The notes: generated by a model not told the origin, from the sequence alone. A stretch of DNA of 64,000 nt from Azospirillum sp. TSH100 (GCF_004923295.1 NZ_CP039640.1:124001-188000), one strand, 5' to 3'. Numbered from the stretch's first letter, positions 8,512-16,284 are shown. Numbers and translations are program-made.

Positions 8512-9419
8512 TGGACGTGTTTCGATACCAATATGGCGGGCTGGTCCTCCAATCCGCGGCGGCACTGCCCCTGGCGCCCGACATCGACCCGGATCGGCCT
8601 GCCGACGTTACGGTGACCTTCGGCCCCCTGCCCATCCCCACGGCCGACTGCGTCCGGGCCAAGCCGCATTTCCAAATGCATGCCGACGGAACCTGCATCC
8701 TGCGCACCCTCCAGGGCATCAGGTTCCTGTTCGACAATGGTCGGGCGCTGCGGGTGGAGGTGCCGGACGGGCTGGACCGGCGGCTGGTGCGAAGCTGGCT
8801 GATCGGGCCGGGCCTGGGCATCCTCCTGCATCAGCGGGGACTGCCGCCCCTGCATGCCTGTGCCGTCACGCTGGGGGAGCGCGCCGTCGCCATCGCCGGC
8901 GACAGCGGGGCAGGCAAAAGCACGACGGCCCGCGCCCTGATGCAGCGGGGCCACCGGCTGTTGGCGGAGGATCAGGCCGTCATCGACCCTGTCACGGGAC
9001 GGGTATGGCCCGGCGCCCCCGACCTGCGGCTGTGGGCGGAGGCGGCAGGCGCCTTCGGCGACCCGATGACGGAAGACACCCGCCTCGAAGCGGGAGAAGA
9101 CAAGTTCACCATCGCGTCGGACAGGCTGTTCGATCCGCGGCCCCGCCCGCTGGCGGCGCTGTTCGTGCTGTCGTCGGATCATGCGGTGGAGCGGCCCGTC
9201 GCGGAACGGCTGGGATCCGCCGCCGCCACGGCGTCCCTGCATCGCTATGTCTACCGGCTGCGGCTGGCGACCTTCATGGGCGCGACGCCGGTCATTTTCC
9301 ATTGGGCCGCGGCATTGACGGCCGGCGTGCCGGTCTTCGCCCTGCGCCGCCCCAGAGACCTCTCGCGGCTGGACGAGCTGGCAGCCCATATCGAACGGAT
9401 CACGGAGAACGGAGCATGA
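8511..9419 (+). CDS. HprK-related serine kinase of lasso-type cluster
   Basis: The 302-residue protein carries a P-loop IAGDSGAGKSTTARALM near residue 128, followed by LLAEDQAVID, the acidic Walker-B-like segment of HPr kinase/phosphorylase C-terminal domains. The N-terminal 120 residues are not HPr kinase-like. Family members in paeninodin-type lasso clusters phosphorylate a serine of the precursor peptide, and related 'HprK-related kinases' occur beside PqqD and asparagine-synthetase-like genes in proteobacteria. The start codon overlaps the upstream stop (TGATG), and the stop overlaps the cyclase start (ATGA). The predicted precursor core has serines at positions 3 and 16 and a threonine at 14 as candidate sites. 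Confidence 0.8.
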   Translation: MDVFRYQYGGLVLQSAAALPLAPDIDPDRPADVTVTFGPLPIPTADCVRAKPHFQMHADGTCILRTLQGIRFLFDNGRALRVEVPDGLDRRLVRSWLIGPGLGILLHQRGLPPLHACAVTLGERAVAIAGDSGAGKSTTARALMQRGHRLLAEDQAVIDPVTGRVWPGAPDLRLWAEAAGAFGDPMTEDTRLEAGEDKFTIASDRLFDPRPRPLAALFVLSSDHAVERPVAERLGSAAATASLHRYVYRLRLATFMGATPVIFHWAAALTAGVPVFALRRPRDLSRLDELAAHIERITENGA

Positions 9420-11347
9420 GCGCGATTGCCGGCGTCTGGTATCCGGATGGCAGGCCCGGCGCGAAGGCCGATTGCGAGCGGGTCGGCCGCGCCCTTGCCC
9501 TGTACGGCCCGCACCGCGAGGGGCTGTGGAATGGCGGGGAGATTGCGCTCGGCCACCGGCTGATGCGCTTTCTTCCCGAAGACCGCTTCGACCGCCAGCC
9601 GCTTGCCGGAAAAGGAGGGCGCCTGCGTCTGGTCGCCGATTGCCGCATCGACAACCGCGAGGAACTGGGGCGGGCCATGGGCATCGCTCCGGCCGAACAG
9701 GCGCTGATGTGCGACGCCGCCTTCATCCTGGCGGCATTGGAGCGCTGGGGCGAAGACGCGCTGGGCCGTCTGTGCGGCGACTTCGCCTTCGCCGCCTGGG
9801 ACATGGACGCCCGTACCCTGCTGCTGGCCCGCGACCATGCCGGCGCCCGACCGTTGCATTACCATGTGGGACGGGGCTGGTTCGCCTTCGCCAGCATGCC
9901 GAAGGGGTTGCTGGCCCTGCCCGACGTGCCGACCGGCCCCGATCCGGTGCGCTTGGCCACATGGCAGATGCTGTTTCCCCTCACCGGCCCGCGCAGCTTC
10001 TATCAGGGGGTCAGCCGGCTGGACATCGGTCATCTGGCCATCGTCACCCCGGACGGCCGGATCGAGCAGCGCCGTCACTGGAACCCGCTCGGAGTGCCGC
10101 GCCGGCGGGTTCGCGGCGAGGAGGACGCCGATGGCCTGCGCGATGTTCTGGAGACCGCGGTGAAAGCCCAGCTGCGCGGCACCGGCGGCACCGCCCTGAT
10201 GCTGAGCAGCGGCATGGACAGCACCGCCGTCGCCAGCTGCGCGGCACCGCTGCTGGCGCAGCAGGGGCGGCGGCTGCACGCCTACACCAATGTCCCCGTG
10301 CCGGGGGATCATCCCCCCCACCATCCCCTGCTGCGGGCCGACGAGGGGCCGCTGGCGGCGCTGATGGCTGCCCGGTATCCGAACATCGACCACCATCTGG
10401 TCCATGCCCACGATGCGGATCTGCTGCCGGTGATCGAGAAGATGATCTTCCTGGCGGACCAACCCGTCATGAATCCGCTCAGCACCGCCTGGGTCTACGA
10501 GATCTACAGCCGGGCGGCACGGGACGGCGCCCCCGTGGTGCTGACGGGCATTCTGGGGAACATGGGGCTGAGCTATACCGGCGAACATCTGCTGATGCGG
10601 CAGGCGGCGCGCCTGCAATGGCTTTCCCTGTGGCGCGACATGGACGTCCTGATTTCGGCGGGCATCCACCCGGACCGCAAGGCGGCCCTGCGCGCCGCCT
10701 TCTGGCCCCTGATGCCGTCCTGGCTGCTCTCGGTCCGGCGCCGGTTGCTGAACAGGACGCCGAACATGCTGGAGCTGATCCCCACCCGGCTTGACAGGCT
10801 GGAAACCCTGGGCCTGCCCAACGACGCCTGGAGAAAGTCGGCGATGTTCAGGAGAGTGCGGAGCTGGCCGGAATGGCATGAGTTCATGATCGGCTGCCGC
10901 GATTCCGGTCCCTTGAACGCCGCCGCCAATGCCGGATTCGGGGTGGATCGCCGTGACCCCACCAGCGACCGCCGGGTGCTGGAATTCTGCCTGTCCCTGC
11001 CGGAAGAGCGGTTTCTGCGCAACGGGCGCTGCAAGGACGTGTTCCGCCGGGCCTTCGCCGACCGGATCCCGAAGGAGATCCTGGACAATCCGCAAGTCGG
11101 AACGCAGACCGCCGACTGGAAAGCCATCCTGCTGAAAGCCCGCCCGGCAATCCGGGAGGAGCTGGCGCGGCAGGCCCGCATCGGAAACTGTGCCGATCTG
11201 GTCGATCTGAACAGCCTGCGCACAAGCGCCGACACGCTGGAAAGCGCAGTCACGAGCGACCCCGCATCCCTTCGCCGTCATTTCATGAAACTGACCCGCG
11301 GCCTGTCCGCAGGTATCTTCACCCGGCGGGCCAGCGGCGGAAACTGA
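9416..11347 (+). CDS. Asparagine-synthetase-like lasso cyclase (C protein)
   Basis: The 643-residue protein has two halves. Residues 1-200 resemble the glutaminase domain of AsnB (ALGHRLMRFL, CGDFAFAAWD), but the protein begins MSAIAG, so the catalytic Cys2 needed for glutamine hydrolysis is absent. The synthetase half has the PP-loop LMLSSGMDSTAVASC near residue 262. In lasso cyclases this domain adenylates the side chain of an Asp or Glu in the core peptide and closes the isopeptide ring. The lost cysteine and the company of B1, B2 and an exporter fit that role better than asparagine synthesis. It ends the four-gene operon starting at 7203. Confidence 0.82.
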   Translation: MSAIAGVWYPDGRPGAKADCERVGRALALYGPHREGLWNGGEIALGHRLMRFLPEDRFDRQPLAGKGGRLRLVADCRIDNREELGRAMGIAPAEQALMCDAAFILAALERWGEDALGRLCGDFAFAAWDMDARTLLLARDHAGARPLHYHVGRGWFAFASMPKGLLALPDVPTGPDPVRLATWQMLFPLTGPRSFYQGVSRLDIGHLAIVTPDGRIEQRRHWNPLGVPRRRVRGEEDADGLRDVLETAVKAQLRGTGGTALMLSSGMDSTAVASCAAPLLAQQGRRLHAYTNVPVPGDHPPHHPLLRADEGPLAALMAARYPNIDHHLVHAHDADLLPVIEKMIFLADQPVMNPLSTAWVYEIYSRAARDGAPVVLTGILGNMGLSYTGEHLLMRQAARLQWLSLWRDMDVLISAGIHPDRKAALRAAFWPLMPSWLLSVRRRLLNRTPNMLELIPTRLDRLETLGLPNDAWRKSAMFRRVRSWPEWHEFMIGCRDSGPLNAAANAGFGVDRRDPTSDRRVLEFCLSLPEERFLRNGRCKDVFRRAFADRIPKEILDNPQVGTQTADWKAILLKARPAIREELARQARIGNCADLVDLNSLRTSADTLESAVTSDPASLRRHFMKLTRGLSAGIFTRRASGGN

Positions 11348-11374
11348 CGCTGGCCGGACGCAAGGGCCGCGCCC

Positions 11375-12529
11375 TCAGTCTTCCTCGAGGAGGATGAGGG
11401 ACCGGCGCGCCAGACTGCCCACCGAAGCGCGGACCGCCTCCATGGCGAGGCCGGTCAGCGCCGGCAGATCGGCGATCTGACAGGCTCCCCGATCCAGCAG
11501 GGCGGCGAGGACGGCCCGTTCCTGCGAATCCAGCCTGAGCGTACCGCCGTTGACGGGAATGGCAGCCTCTCCCTCGGCCGGCAGGGAAACATCCTGGCGC
11601 AGCATGGGTCGCGCCCAGACGTCGGGAGCCAGTTCGGACGACAGGCCGAGATTGAACGGGGATTTCGCGCGCCGGTTACGCCCGAAGGCGGACAGGAACG
11701 ACCCAAGATCGAGCGTATCGGCCAGATGCCTCAAGGTGGCGCGCAGGGTCTGCTCATAGCGGCGCATGTCCTCCGCCGTGCCGTAGACGGGGACGTCCGG
11801 GTCGAAGTCGATGCCAGGCATTCCATCCTTGGCCAGCCATTGCAGCAGATCCGTTCCCCGTGGCCACAGCAGGGCATTGGTGAGGTGCAGGCAGGCCTCC
11901 CCCTCCACCGATGCCCGGTGCACGTCGCCGCGCGGCACATACAGGATATCCCCCGGTTCGAGGACATCCTCCCATTGCGGGGGGCCGAGCGCCTCGTTGG
12001 GAACCACGGCCGTCTTCGCATAGGCATCCGGCCGGTGCCCATAGCAGAACCAGCGCTTGCGTCCGTGAAGATGCAGGATCAGCACGTCGTGGGTGTCATG
12101 GTGGGTGCGGAAGGCGCTTTCACGGCCGAAACTGGCGTAGATATTCGTCTGTACGCGGGCCATGAGCGACCGTTCCATCATCGCGTTCAACGCGGCGATG
12201 GCGGGAATCCCATCCACATCGTTGATGGCGATGCTCAACCCCTCGTGACAGAAGCGCTGCAACTGGTCCGGCAGCCCCACCCGCTTCAGATCCTGGTTGA
12301 TATAGGTCCACATCTCCCGCGGCAGATCGCGGCCCCGCCGCACCATCCGGGTCCGGTCGTCCAGCAAGCGGTCGGAGCCAAGCATGTGGTTGAAGGCGGA
12401 CCAGGGCAGAAGATGCCGGAACAGCTCCCTGTTGCCCGTCCGAAGATGGAGTCTGCGACGCTCGCGGACCGCGGCATGGAGTTCGGCCGGGTCATGGGGA
12501 GACAGGAGAGCCTGCAAGGAGGCAATCAT
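11375..12529 (-). CDS. JmjC/cupin-fold 2-oxoglutarate oxygenase
   Basis: The protein has 384 residues from the chosen ATG; longer in-frame starts exist. It has the JmjC iron site: the HxD pair in RTHHDTHDVLILHLHG (near residue 145), a basic/aromatic motif KRWFCYG, and the distal histidine in YVPRGDVHRAS (near residue 205) after DVLEPGDILYVP. The C-terminal 60 residues form a winged-helix-like module, as in ROXA-type ribosomal oxygenases and related RiPP oxygenases. It probably hydroxylates an amino acid side chain. It lies downstream of the precursor gene on the same strand, separated by 180 bases that contain a hairpin, so the peptide is its likely substrate. Confidence 0.78.
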   Translation of the reverse strand: MIASLQALLSPHDPAELHAAVRERRRLHLRTGNRELFRHLLPWSAFNHMLGSDRLLDDRTRMVRRGRDLPREMWTYINQDLKRVGLPDQLQRFCHEGLSIAINDVDGIPAIAALNAMMERSLMARVQTNIYASFGRESAFRTHHDTHDVLILHLHGRKRWFCYGHRPDAYAKTAVVPNEALGPPQWEDVLEPGDILYVPRGDVHRASVEGEACLHLTNALLWPRGTDLLQWLAKDGMPGIDFDPDVPVYGTAEDMRRYEQTLRATLRHLADTLDLGSFLSAFGRNRRAKSPFNLGLSSELAPDVWARPMLRQDVSLPAEGEAAIPVNGGTLRLDSQERAVLAALLDRGACQIADLPALTGLAMEAVRASVGSLARRSLILLEED

Positions 12530-12692
12530 GGAGATGCTCTTCTGGATGACGCCCCGGCACGGTTCGACAACAGAGTAGCGCCGGATCATGCCACCCGGCG
12601 GCTGACCGCCGCATCTCAGCCATGGCGCCGACCGCACCCGCTGTTCCGCCCCGCTCAGGTGTAAAGTCCGGGGAACTTATAGGTCACCGAAA

Positions 12693-12735
12693 ATCCCAAT
12701 CAGACGGCTTCAGCCTGAAGCCGTCTGATTGGGAT
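12693..12735 (-). terminator. Perfect 20-bp hairpin overlapping the precursor stop codon
   Basis: The 20 bases at 12693-12712 are exactly complementary to those at 12716-12735, leaving a 3-base loop. On the minus strand the stem is followed by TTTTC, so it resembles an intrinsic terminator. One arm lies inside the last codons of the precursor gene and the other includes the stop and follows it. It probably limits read-through from the short precursor gene into the oxygenase gene, or stabilises the precursor mRNA. Confidence 0.75.
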
Positions 12736-12874
12736 CCTGATCGGCGACGGCGTTGCTGTTGGCCTGCGTCACGGTGACGATATCCACCTCTTCCAGAACC
12801 GGCCGGATCCAGGCGGCTTTGACGCAAGCCCCCTCCTTGCGCGGGCCTTCATCGGAGGGAAGCTTCGTCGTCAT
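12710..12874 (-). CDS. Putative lasso peptide precursor (54 aa)
   Basis: The 54-residue peptide starts at an ATG preceded at 8 bases by GGAG. Residues 1-37 form a leader with AWIRPVLEEVD, which fits the YxxPxL-type recognition motif of lasso leaders with Trp22 in place of Tyr (Trp22, Pro25, Leu27, Asp31). Thr36 sits two residues before the proposed cleavage site after Gln37, as in most lasso precursors. The predicted core has 17 residues, ANSNAVADQDPNQTASG, with Asp8 placed to close an eight-residue ring with the Ala1 amino group. Core residue 1 is usually Gly, so Ala is unusual. The gene is single-copy here and lies between the cyclase operon and the tail-collar genes. Function of the mature product is unknown. 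Confidence 0.72.
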   Translation of the reverse strand: MTTKLPSDEGPRKEGACVKAAWIRPVLEEVDIVTVTQANSNAVADQDPNQTASG

Positions 12875-12913
12875 CTTCAAATCTCCAAAACGCGACGTCG
12901 GTCGTTGAGGTCG

Positions 12914-12942
12914 AAAATCGGCCATTTGCGGATTAGCGTCAA
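12914..12942 (-). promoter_or_regulatory. Candidate promoter of the precursor gene
   Basis: On the minus strand TTGACG (12937-12942) is followed after exactly 17 bases by GATTTT (12914-12919). Transcription would begin near 12907, giving a short leader of about 33 bases with the GGAG ribosome binding site. The -10 is a poor match and the call is by eye. Confidence 0.35.
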
Positions 12943-13533
12943 GCTTTCATCCCCATGGGGAATTTCCACCGCGTCGACGCCCCTCCTGACACGCTATCCG
13001 AATGCCGGGATTTTCACCTGTCCGTGAAGGCGTCGGTTTTTCCGGGCGGACCGCAGCCGGGAGTCCGAACCGCATGCACCAGCGGGACAGGCCCGCGGAA
13101 TCAAAGCTTCAGATCCGAAGAAGCAGCCCAATTCTCCACCAGGCTTCCGACACCTTCCTCAAAAAATTTCGTCATATACATGCCGTTGTATGGAAAACTG
13201 CTTGGCCACCTTTCATTTATAGAAATACACATGTTGAACTTTTTGATTTCAACGAGTACCATCAAATTATTTTCACAATACCTTTTGCAATCATTGCAAA
13301 TTTTCTTCGTGCTTTCGCCATGGGCACGCCACGCAAGACTCTTTCGAGTTGTGTTATCGAAAAATATATCGATCATGAGATATGATCTTCGCTAACAATG
13401 CAACGTCAAGCCTAAAATCAAATGTATTTTACCCGTTTATAATAGACATCGACATAGGGGATGGGACATCCTTTCGCCGGCCCGCCCTGGGCCAAACGGC
13501 CGATAGCCGTGAGCGTTGAAAACCAGGGAGGAT
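12943..13533. other. AT-rich divergent intergenic region with palindrome
   Basis: About 590 bases between the precursor and the first tail-collar gene contain no convincing gene. The stretch 13160-13440 is strikingly AT-rich compared with everything around it. It includes a perfect inverted repeat TTTGCAAT-C-ATTGCAAA at 13284-13300, a possible regulator site. Short frames exist on both strands (for example minus 13101-13376), but none has a recognisable domain. The region probably holds the promoters for both divergent units. Confidence 0.5.
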
Positions 13534-14079
13534 ATGGTGGCTGACTATTTTCTTGGTGAATTGAGGCTATTCGGGTTCGCTTGGGCCCCGGCGGATTGGG
13601 CATTGTGCGACGGCGCCACTCTGACGATTGCGCAGAACGCGGCACTGAACAGCCTGCTGGGCTCTACTTTTGGTGGAGATGGAAAAACAAATTTCAATAT
13701 TCCCGATCTGCGCGGCCGGACGCCGCTGGCCATGACGACCAACTCGAACAGGCCCGCCAACGCTCCCATCACCACCTATCAGGCCGGAAAAGCGGGTGGA
13801 TCGGAAACGGTGGTAGTGACGACATCACAGCTTCCGGCGCACACGCATTCCTTCAAGGCGAGCAGCAGTCAGGCAAATTCAGCCACGCTGCGCGGCAGCA
13901 TTTTCGCCGATGTGATCGATAGCAGCCCTACCTACTGCTCCACCACCGCATCCACCACCGCTTTGGATCCGGCGTCCATCGATACTGGGGGCGGGAACGC
14001 CGGGCATGCAAACATCCAGCCGTTCCTTGTGCTCAATTACTGCATCTGCACATCGGGAATCTACCCGTCTCGGAATTGA
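13534..14079 (+). CDS. Phage tail-collar domain protein 1
   Basis: The 181-residue protein shows the tail-collar (MdpB-like) domain pattern. It starts GELRLFGFAWAPADWALCDG, then has GSTFGGDGKTNFNIPDLRGR, a middle QLPAHTHSF motif, and ends with NYCICTSGIYPSRN. In phages this fold forms part of tail fibres; free-standing bacterial versions are of unknown role. It is the first of three consecutive paralogues, 30 bases before the second. A GTG at 13537 fits the GGAGG ribosome binding site better than the ATG at 13534. Base composition is visibly lower in GC than the RiPP enzymes nearby. No signal peptide is seen. Confidence 0.85.
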   Translation: MVADYFLGELRLFGFAWAPADWALCDGATLTIAQNAALNSLLGSTFGGDGKTNFNIPDLRGRTPLAMTTNSNRPANAPITTYQAGKAGGSETVVVTTSQLPAHTHSFKASSSQANSATLRGSIFADVIDSSPTYCSTTASTTALDPASIDTGGGNAGHANIQPFLVLNYCICTSGIYPSRN

Positions 14080-14109
14080 TTTCCGGTCTGTTCTGCAAGG
14101 AGATTGATT

Positions 14110-14646
14110 ATGGTGGATTCTTTTGTTGGCGAAATAAGGATGTTCATGGGGTCTTATGCCCCTGAATATTTTGCAATCTGCAATGGTAATGCGCTCGGCG
14201 TGTCACAGTATCAGGTTCTTTTCTCATTGATCGGCACCACGTTCGGCGGCAACGGTACCACGAATTTCTGTGTTCCGGACATGCGCAGCCGGGTCCCGGT
14301 CGGCCAGGGGCAGGGCACGAACCTGACGAACCGTGTGCTGGGAGCTACAGGTGGCGCCGAAGAGGTGGGCCTTACCGGCGCCACTATGCCGATACATACC
14401 CATACGATGGTGGCCACCACGACCACCGCCGATGTCCAGTCGCCAAAGAACGCGCTTCTGGGCGCCCTTACCGGGACTGACGCACAATTCGCACCGAACA
14501 CGACCGCAGCCAACGCACAATTGCGTCCGATGGCCACCAGTGTGATCGACTCTGCCGGAAACGGCGTCCCTCACTCTAATATTATGCCCTGTCAGCCGGT
14601 CAATTTCATGATCTGCACCCAGGGTACTTACCCGGTACGGGCGTAA
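14110..14646 (+). CDS. Phage tail-collar domain protein 2
   Basis: The 178-residue paralogue follows the same plan as its neighbours: GEIRMFMGSYAPEYFAICNG at the N-terminus, then IGTTFGGNGTTNFCVPDMRS, the histidine-rich MPIHTHTM, and the terminal block NFMICTQGTYPVRA. AAGGAG lies about 7 bases ahead of the ATG. The region between the HTHT motif and the C-terminus, which in fibres would be the exposed variable part, differs strongly from the other two copies. Three divergent copies in a row suggest a hetero-oligomer (trimer) rather than simple redundancy; this is inference. Confidence 0.85.
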   Translation: MVDSFVGEIRMFMGSYAPEYFAICNGNALGVSQYQVLFSLIGTTFGGNGTTNFCVPDMRSRVPVGQGQGTNLTNRVLGATGGAEEVGLTGATMPIHTHTMVATTTTADVQSPKNALLGALTGTDAQFAPNTTAANAQLRPMATSVIDSAGNGVPHSNIMPCQPVNFMICTQGTYPVRA

Positions 14647-14663
14647 TCGAAGGAGTTTCGGTC

Positions 14664-15230
14664 ATGGATGCATTCACCGGCGAAGTCCGTATTTTCGGAT
14701 TCAGCTACAATCCTCAGGATTGGGCCTACTGTAACGGAGCTCAGATTCTGATCCAGCAGAACCCAGCTCTTTATTCTATCCTCTACACCCGTTATGGTGG
14801 CGATGGGAAAAACACATTCAACTTGCCAAATCTTCAGGGAAATATCCCCGTCGGATTTGGCCAGGGTACGGGTCTGTCCTACTATGGCATGGGAAAGCTG
14901 TACGGTCACGAAAGCGTGACCCTGAACTCGACAAATATTGGAAACCACACCCATCAAGCCAATCTGGTGACGGTGAACAGCAGCGCAAAAACGGCGAGTC
15001 CGGCGACGGCGGCTCCTCTCTCCATGGGGACATCGGTCCTGCGCAACAACATCAACGTCAACAGCTTCGTTCTCGCTCCGACTGTCCCGGATGTCACCAT
15101 GAACTCGACAATGATACAGCCTGGGGGCGGCTCCCTGGCGTCGGTGGCAGCGCACGAGAATCGCCAACCCTATCTGCCGATGAATTTCTGCATCTGCGTC
15201 AACGGCATGTATCCAGTCAATCCGAACTGA
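14664..15230 (+). CDS. Phage tail-collar domain protein 3
   Basis: The 188-residue third paralogue begins GEVRIFGFSYNPQDWAYCNG, continues with YTRYGGDGKNTFNLPNLQG and IGNHTHQANL, and ends NFCICVNGMYPVNPN. The three proteins share the N-terminal G-E-(L/I/V)-R pattern, the Cys-Asp/Asn-Gly, the GG(D/N)G turn, the HTH block and a conserved C-terminal cysteine followed by a Gly-x-Tyr-Pro ending. It lies 17 bases after copy 2 and 19 bases before the acetyltransferase gene, so all four look like one operon. No other phage structural genes are near. Confidence 0.85.
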   Translation: MDAFTGEVRIFGFSYNPQDWAYCNGAQILIQQNPALYSILYTRYGGDGKNTFNLPNLQGNIPVGFGQGTGLSYYGMGKLYGHESVTLNSTNIGNHTHQANLVTVNSSAKTASPATAAPLSMGTSVLRNNINVNSFVLAPTVPDVTMNSTMIQPGGGSLASVAAHENRQPYLPMNFCICVNGMYPVNPN

Positions 15231-15249
15231 CAAGTGCGGCAGCCTGATC

Positions 15250-15873
15250 ATGAAGACTGACGAGCCTTTCCGGCTGCCAGGGGTGGATTTTCCGCAGCGG
15301 GCGCCCAGTCCGCTGCGGTTTCCGCTGCAGCCCACCCCGGAGATGACCAGCCACGGGATCAGTCTGCGGATGGAGACGCCGGGGGATATTCCGTTCATTC
15401 GAAGTCTCTATGCCGGCAGCCGCGCAGCGGAGATGATCGCCCTTGGCAATATGTGGGACCGCGATACGAAGCAGGACTTCGTGGAGAAGCAGTTCTCGTA
15501 TCAGTACATCCACCATACGTCCCACTACCCTGGCGCGGATTACGCCATAATCCTGCGCCAGGGCCGTCCAGTGGGCCGGATTTATCTTTACTGGAGCCAG
15601 GGTCACGCTGGTCCGTCATGCCGGCTTTTCGACTTCCTCATCCTGCCAGACTGCCGTGACATGGGAATCGGCAGCATGATCCTTGCGGCTCTGCTGCGAC
15701 TTGCTCGCTCCATGCGGGCCAGCATCACGCTGAATGTCGATACGACCAATCCGGCCCGCCGTCTCTACAGCCGTTTCGGCTTCGTGGAGGAGGCTCCCGG
15801 ATTTCGCCAGGCAACCCTTGCGATGCGTTGGCAGGACGGCCCCATCAGTCCGGGGCTGCGCCTCACCGGCTGA
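15250..15873 (+). CDS. GNAT family N-acetyltransferase
   Basis: The 207-residue protein has a GNAT core from about residue 35 (ISLRMETPGDIPFIRSLY). The acetyl-CoA binding motif A appears as FLILPDCRDMGIGSMILAAL, and the C-terminal ARRLYSRFGFVEE block is typical of motif B. The first 35 residues are proline-rich. It is the last gene of the tail-collar operon. Acetylation of the collar proteins, of the peptide, or of a small molecule are all possible; the tight linkage makes a partner within the operon the best guess. Confidence 0.85.
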   Translation: MKTDEPFRLPGVDFPQRAPSPLRFPLQPTPEMTSHGISLRMETPGDIPFIRSLYAGSRAAEMIALGNMWDRDTKQDFVEKQFSYQYIHHTSHYPGADYAIILRQGRPVGRIYLYWSQGHAGPSCRLFDFLILPDCRDMGIGSMILAALLRLARSMRASITLNVDTTNPARRLYSRFGFVEEAPGFRQATLAMRWQDGPISPGLRLTG

Positions 15874-15887
15874 GTCTAAAGGGAAAA

Positions 15888-15931
15888 GGTGGTGTGATGG
15901 AGGAAAGTGTCTCCCCTTCCATCACACCACC
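15888..15931. terminator. Bidirectional hairpin terminator between convergent genes
   Basis: A perfect 14-base inverted repeat (15888-15901 with 15918-15931) with a 16-base loop lies exactly between the convergent acetyltransferase and DUF6916-like genes. It can form on either strand. A strong T-run is missing, so efficiency is uncertain. Confidence 0.6.
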
Positions 15932-15963
15932 CCAATCAACAAGCCGCCAATCAAGAGGGATCG

Positions 15964-16284
15964 TCAGTTGAAGCAGGCCTGATAAACCATAAGTCCACTG
16001 TCCGAATCCGGTCCGAGGGGGGTAATGAAGATTTCCATCGCACCCAGGGCAGGATTCTCCATCGGGTGGATCATCTGGTTCAGGGTCAGATTCGGCGTCG
16101 TCCCCAGGAACAGCAGAGAGAAAGGGACCCGTTTGCGCCGGGGATCGTCGTCCATCCGGCCAATCTTCACCTCGGTCAGCACCAGATCTTCCGTAACATC
16201 CGGCCAGCGAACGGTGAAATTCTGCTTCACAGCCGGACTGAAAGTCTCGTGGGTCACATCGGCCAGAGATAGAAGATCGGTCAT
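15964..16284 (-). CDS. DUF6916-like small protein
   Basis: The 106-residue protein begins MTDLLSLADVTHETFSPAV and has a beta-rich middle, TVRWPDVTEDLVLTEVKIG, then VPFSLLFLGTTPNLTLNQMI and a C-terminal MEIFITPLGPD segment. The pattern matches the DUF6916 family of about 100 residues as I remember it, which has no known biochemical role but tends to sit beside tail-collar genes. It lacks a signal peptide and membrane segments. It is the last gene of the minus-strand unit with the B2 protease, a sulfotransferase and an oxygenase, 161 bases after B2. A chaperone or scaffold for collar proteins is only a guess. Confidence 0.6.
   Translation of the reverse strand: MTDLLSLADVTHETFSPAVKQNFTVRWPDVTEDLVLTEVKIGRMDDDPRRKRVPFSLLFLGTTPNLTLNQMIHPMENPALGAMEIFITPLGPDSDSGLMVYQACFN

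Noticed and set aside
9416..11347. Housekeeping asparagine synthetase AsnB
   Set aside because: The Cys2 nucleophile is missing, and the gene is coupled to PqqD-like and kinase genes in a cluster with a B2 protease.
12710..12925. Longer 71-residue form of the precursor peptide starting at 12925
   Set aside because: The internal ATG at 12874 has a good GGAG at 8 bases, and a possible promoter overlaps the upstream start.
13101..13376. Open frame of 91 codons on the minus strand in the AT-rich gap (and overlapping plus-strand frames at 12955-13395)
   Set aside because: AT-rich composition, no ribosome binding site, no domain resemblance, and frames on both strands compete for the same DNA. 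I treat the stretch as regulatory or decayed DNA.
13534..15230. Prophage interpretation of the tail-collar genes
   Set aside because: No other phage structural, lysis, replication or integration gene and no att-like repeats are seen; flanking genes are RiPP enzymes.
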